Shown here piece by piece: positions 23,301-24,821 of a stretch of DNA of 24,821 nucleotides. Origin of the DNA: an uncultured Collinsella sp. (GTDB lineage Bacteria > Actinomycetota > Coriobacteriia > Coriobacteriales > Coriobacteriaceae); contig UROR01000020.1 in assembly GCA_900549535.1 (NCBI GenBank), forward strand, positions 1-24,821, given 5' to 3'. Each line of letters opens with the position of its first letter. The stretch's first letter is position 1. Under the pieces are notes generated by a model. It was given only the letters and a program-made list of their open reading frames with translations. It was not told the DNA's origin and made no database searches. The translations under genes were made by a program, and so were the position numbers.

Positions 23301-24821
23301 CGACGAGCTCGAAGGAGAACTCGCCTTCCTTGAGGTCGCGCCCGGTCAGGACCTTGGTCGCGGTGATCTGGTCCTCGACAGGCTTCACGCTATAGGTGTT
23401 CTTGAACTCGGTCTCGCCCGAGGTCTTTTCAACGTCGGCCTTAAGCTCGCCCTTGGCGTTAACCGTCACAGTCACCTTGAACGTGGCAACGTTCTTGCTG
23501 TAGGTAATGCCACCGGCGTCGCCCTTGACCTCGCGGACCTCATAGGTGTACTCGCCCGGCTCGGCATAAGTAATCTTGCCAAAGTTAATGGCTGCCTTGC
23601 CCTTGTCGAGATCGGCATTGGTCACAGTTACGGTCGCGGGGTCGGGCATCGGGGCATTGTTGTCGGACGTCGCGGAGAGCTCAAACTCAAACGCATCCGT
23701 ATCCGCCCACTTGCGGCCCTCGAGCACCTTGGTCAGACCAAAGTCAGTCTTGGTATCAACCGTTGTCGGCTTGGTTGCAAGGCTAAAGATAATCTTGCCG
23801 TTGTTGCCCAGGTGCGAATGCACGTGCGTGGAAGTCGCAACGGAGGAAAGGTCATTCCACCTGGGGTTAAGCACGTCGCGCGCGGTCTCGGTCTTGTTGC
23901 CGTTCGCCTCCACATCGTCCTTGGTGGTATGCAGCTGGTCGATATAGGCCAAGCGCGCGGTTCCCTTATTAAAGGACCAATAGCCGTCATCTTTGACCAG
24001 AGCGCCGTCGTAGCTGGCGATCTCGTGCCCCTCAAACTCCACAACGGCATAGTCGTCCTTCGGCTTGCCGTTTGCGCCCATCGCCACAAACTCGTCCTTG
24101 TAGTAATAGACGTCGTTGCCCTGCGGCTTTACCGTCGCGCGCTGGGTGCATTCCTTGTCCGTGTAGATAGGCGTGATTTTTTGGAAGTAATAGTAGCTGT
24201 TGGTATCGGCGGGCTCAAACTCGGCGACAACATCGCCCAGCTCGCCGCCCGACCACTTGTTGGCCAGGAAGTAGACCGTCTGGTTGTCGGCACCCTTATG
24301 TTTCTCGATATACTTCTTGAGTCCGTCATCGGGCGTAAACAGGTTGTTACGCGCGGCGTCCTTGACGCTCGAGGTGTATTTAATCTGAATAGGCTTGATG
24401 TCATTGAGCGACGTGCGCTCAAAGATCCCGTTTTCCATGTCCACGTGATAGCGGATCAGCGGAATCAGTGATGCGGGAATCTTGACCGTCACGATATCGC
24501 CCTGCTGCGCATTGGCAGAGCGCTCGACGGTGATGACCAGGTCCTTGGCCACGCCCGAAAACTCGTACGTGTCCGTATTGCCCTTGGTTGTCTTGGTCAC
24601 TTCATCAAAGGGGACGCCATTAATCTGAGCGCTGACAAACGTATCGACCTGCATAAAGTCGCCCAGCTCATCACTAAAGGTGATGTAGCCGGACTTGCTC
24701 TCGTCGTAACCATCCTCGATCTGAGTGGGAGAGCCCTTGCCCGAGGTGATAGAGCTCGAGATATCATCAAACACCTTCTTGAGCTCATCGGCGTTCGACG
24801 CAGCCTTGTAGAAATCGGAAT
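20326..24821 (-). CDS. LPxTG cell-wall-anchored protein with eight pilin-type isopeptide domains (partial)
   Basis: The gene is open to the right edge, so the N-terminus is missing; about 1497 residues are visible. The first visible residues (FYKAASNADELKKVFDDI) look like the last helix of a vWA domain. A unique region follows (to about 23755). Then come eight domains of the pilin isopeptide-linkage (FctA/Spy0128-like) type at about 23385-23750, 23035-23384, 22665-23030, 22200-22660, 21768-22195, 21223-21765, 20858-21220 and 20510-20855. Each has an N-terminal Lys (as in TKVLEGR) and a C-terminal FxNxY Asn, the pair that forms the isopeptide bond. A Pro/Thr spacer, LPTTG (20413-20427), a hydrophobic helix and GIRKR form the sortase signal. 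It is probably a surface adhesin or pilus-tip protein. No sortase is in the window. Confidence 0.93.
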   Translation of the reverse strand, partial: SDFYKAASNADELKKVFDDISSSITSGKGSPTQIEDGYDESKSGYITFSDELGDFMQVDTFVSAQINGVPFDEVTKTTKGNTDTYEFSGVAKDLVITVERSANAQQGDIVTVKIPASLIPLIRYHVDMENGIFERTSLNDIKPIQIKYTSSVKDAARNNLFTPDDGLKKYIEKHKGADNQTVYFLANKWSGGELGDVVAEFEPADTNSYYYFQKITPIYTDKECTQRATVKPQGNDVYYYKDEFVAMGANGKPKDDYAVVEFEGHEIASYDGALVKDDGYWSFNKGTARLAYIDQLHTTKDDVEANGNKTETARDVLNPRWNDLSSVATSTHVHSHLGNNGKIIFSLATKPTTVDTKTDFGLTKVLEGRKWADTDAFEFELSATSDNNAPMPDPATVTVTNADLDKGKAAINFGKITYAEPGEYTYEVREVKGDAGGITYSKNVATFKVTVTVNAKGELKADVEKTSGETEFKNTYSVKPVEDQITATKVLTGRDLKEGEFSFELVEDGEVVATGTNAADGKITMCADKYDKPGKHTYTLREVNGGTTGKGVTYSDAKFTIVTTITDNGDGTLKAEHVLKDAKDATAATFENAYNVTPTDADLDFGLSKAIDGREWTDGDEFSFTITAPDGTPLPDPATVTVSKRDAKDGIAEIKFGKIRYTAAGTYKYEIRENAGSTVGMTYDAHVATAEVTVTEDSDGTLTANVTKKENGRFTNTYRTELDYAAAGGLKLSKTLYGRPMTEGQFTFTVTPADAASATALGLHEGANVYKSPATAEATVGRIDILAGHEVKFTQADAGKTFTYTVAEKNDGQPGYTYDDAERTVTIAIADDTAGTLTATTTVSGGPEGTLVTEYKTGAAAVESAVVPFVNSYSATTDAPGGTAAQVVAAKTLTGRPMADGEFYFGIAYAGETEAIEGTCVTNVNGQVSFGALHYTTEMLADLVNANRAIRTDTDAKLAWTINYTAFEYTSPLAAKGITAAKPSFSFKVIVVDNGDGTLTATPAYDGIQPLFENVYGADAVDAALAGTKKLQVAEGLTPADIAGKFTFTVTADEAGAPMPERATATNDAAGNVDFGKIHFTLEDLNRALGVTDDATDKAEADEADEAEADEAEAEEADADADVNADEPSDESEPAAPTAPRSHTFTYTVTESGSASGVTNDVNATRKVSYTVTDDGAGHLSVKRDGGDGADFTFTNTYSVTPTDSVVTDQVKTVKRLTGRDLAAGEFTFDLLEDGVVVASGTNDASGNVTLSPIRYEAPGTHTYTLREACPNALGLYKGVTYDGTTYTVVTTVSDNGDGTLTATHKLEGTTESAGFTNKYHAMPTQVSIGAIKVLEGRELKKDEFSFKLVGEGIESTVTNDADGKINFDKFEYDEPGTHVYTISEVKGDEAGMTYDKSVFTVTVNVVDDGEGNLKANVAFTKGDKSVEGIVFNNTYKKPETPVPTPDPGTPKTVTNIVKTVKGFLPTTGDQQAAALLMAFVIAMAGVGALVWGIRKR

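Noticed and set aside
20137..24471. A 4.3-kb open frame on the plus strand opposite the surface-protein gene
   Set aside because: The minus-strand frame has clear repeated domains and a sorting signal. The plus frame has no recognisable domain, is Arg/His/Gly/Val-rich and arises from the codon bias of a GC-rich gene.

Overview
The window is high-GC DNA with the gene content of a gut actinomycete of the class Coriobacteriia; Collinsella or a close relative is my best guess. The reasons are the codon bias (long open frames opposite real genes), GTG/TTG starts, a leaderless promoter, a large LPxTG surface protein built of pilin-type domains, and hairpin repeats carrying TGGGGACAG motifs. The genus is inference; no rRNA gene is present.

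Layout. Bases 1-1992 (minus strand) hold a tightly spaced pair: an MgtE-like sensor protein with a membrane tail, then the 5' end of an NRAMP-superfamily transporter. The transporter's first-helix motif is D-A-G-G instead of D-P-G-N, which points to the Mg2+-transporting NRMT branch. Bases 2315-3721 encode a membrane-anchored NodB-fold protein that has lost its metal ligands. Bases 3794-7327 (minus) hold a PRC-barrel protein, a YtxH-like protein, a free-standing protein resembling the N-terminal domain of cyanophycin synthetase, and a HlyC/CorC-type transporter. Bases 7440-8123 encode a hemolysin III/PAQR membrane protein. It is divergent from a membrane-anchored alpha/beta hydrolase (8309-9274), which converges on a DUF362 ferredoxin-like protein (9406-10611) across a strong bidirectional terminator.

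Bases 10887-14275 encode a MacB/FtsX-type ABC system (ATPase then an 888-residue permease). Bases 14440-17767 encode an ABC-2 exporter (ATPase and two permeases). Divergent from the exporter is a NarL-type two-component system (17979-19750), the usual arrangement when such a system controls the neighbouring exporter. Bases 20326-24821 (minus, cut by the window end) encode a cell-wall-anchored protein with the end of a probable vWA domain, eight pilin-type isopeptide domains and an LPTTG sorting signal.

Repeats fill the larger gaps. A REP-like family lies next to stop codons at about 2291, 10702-10890 and 14375-14430. Two long related hairpin elements (19782-19933 and 20026-20185) separate the response regulator from the adhesin. 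I saw no tRNA, rRNA, CRISPR array, transposase or phage gene. The observations most worth following are the free-standing cyanophycin-synthetase-like HxxEH protein, the sensor/NRMT pair, the degenerate NodB protein and the paired hairpin elements.
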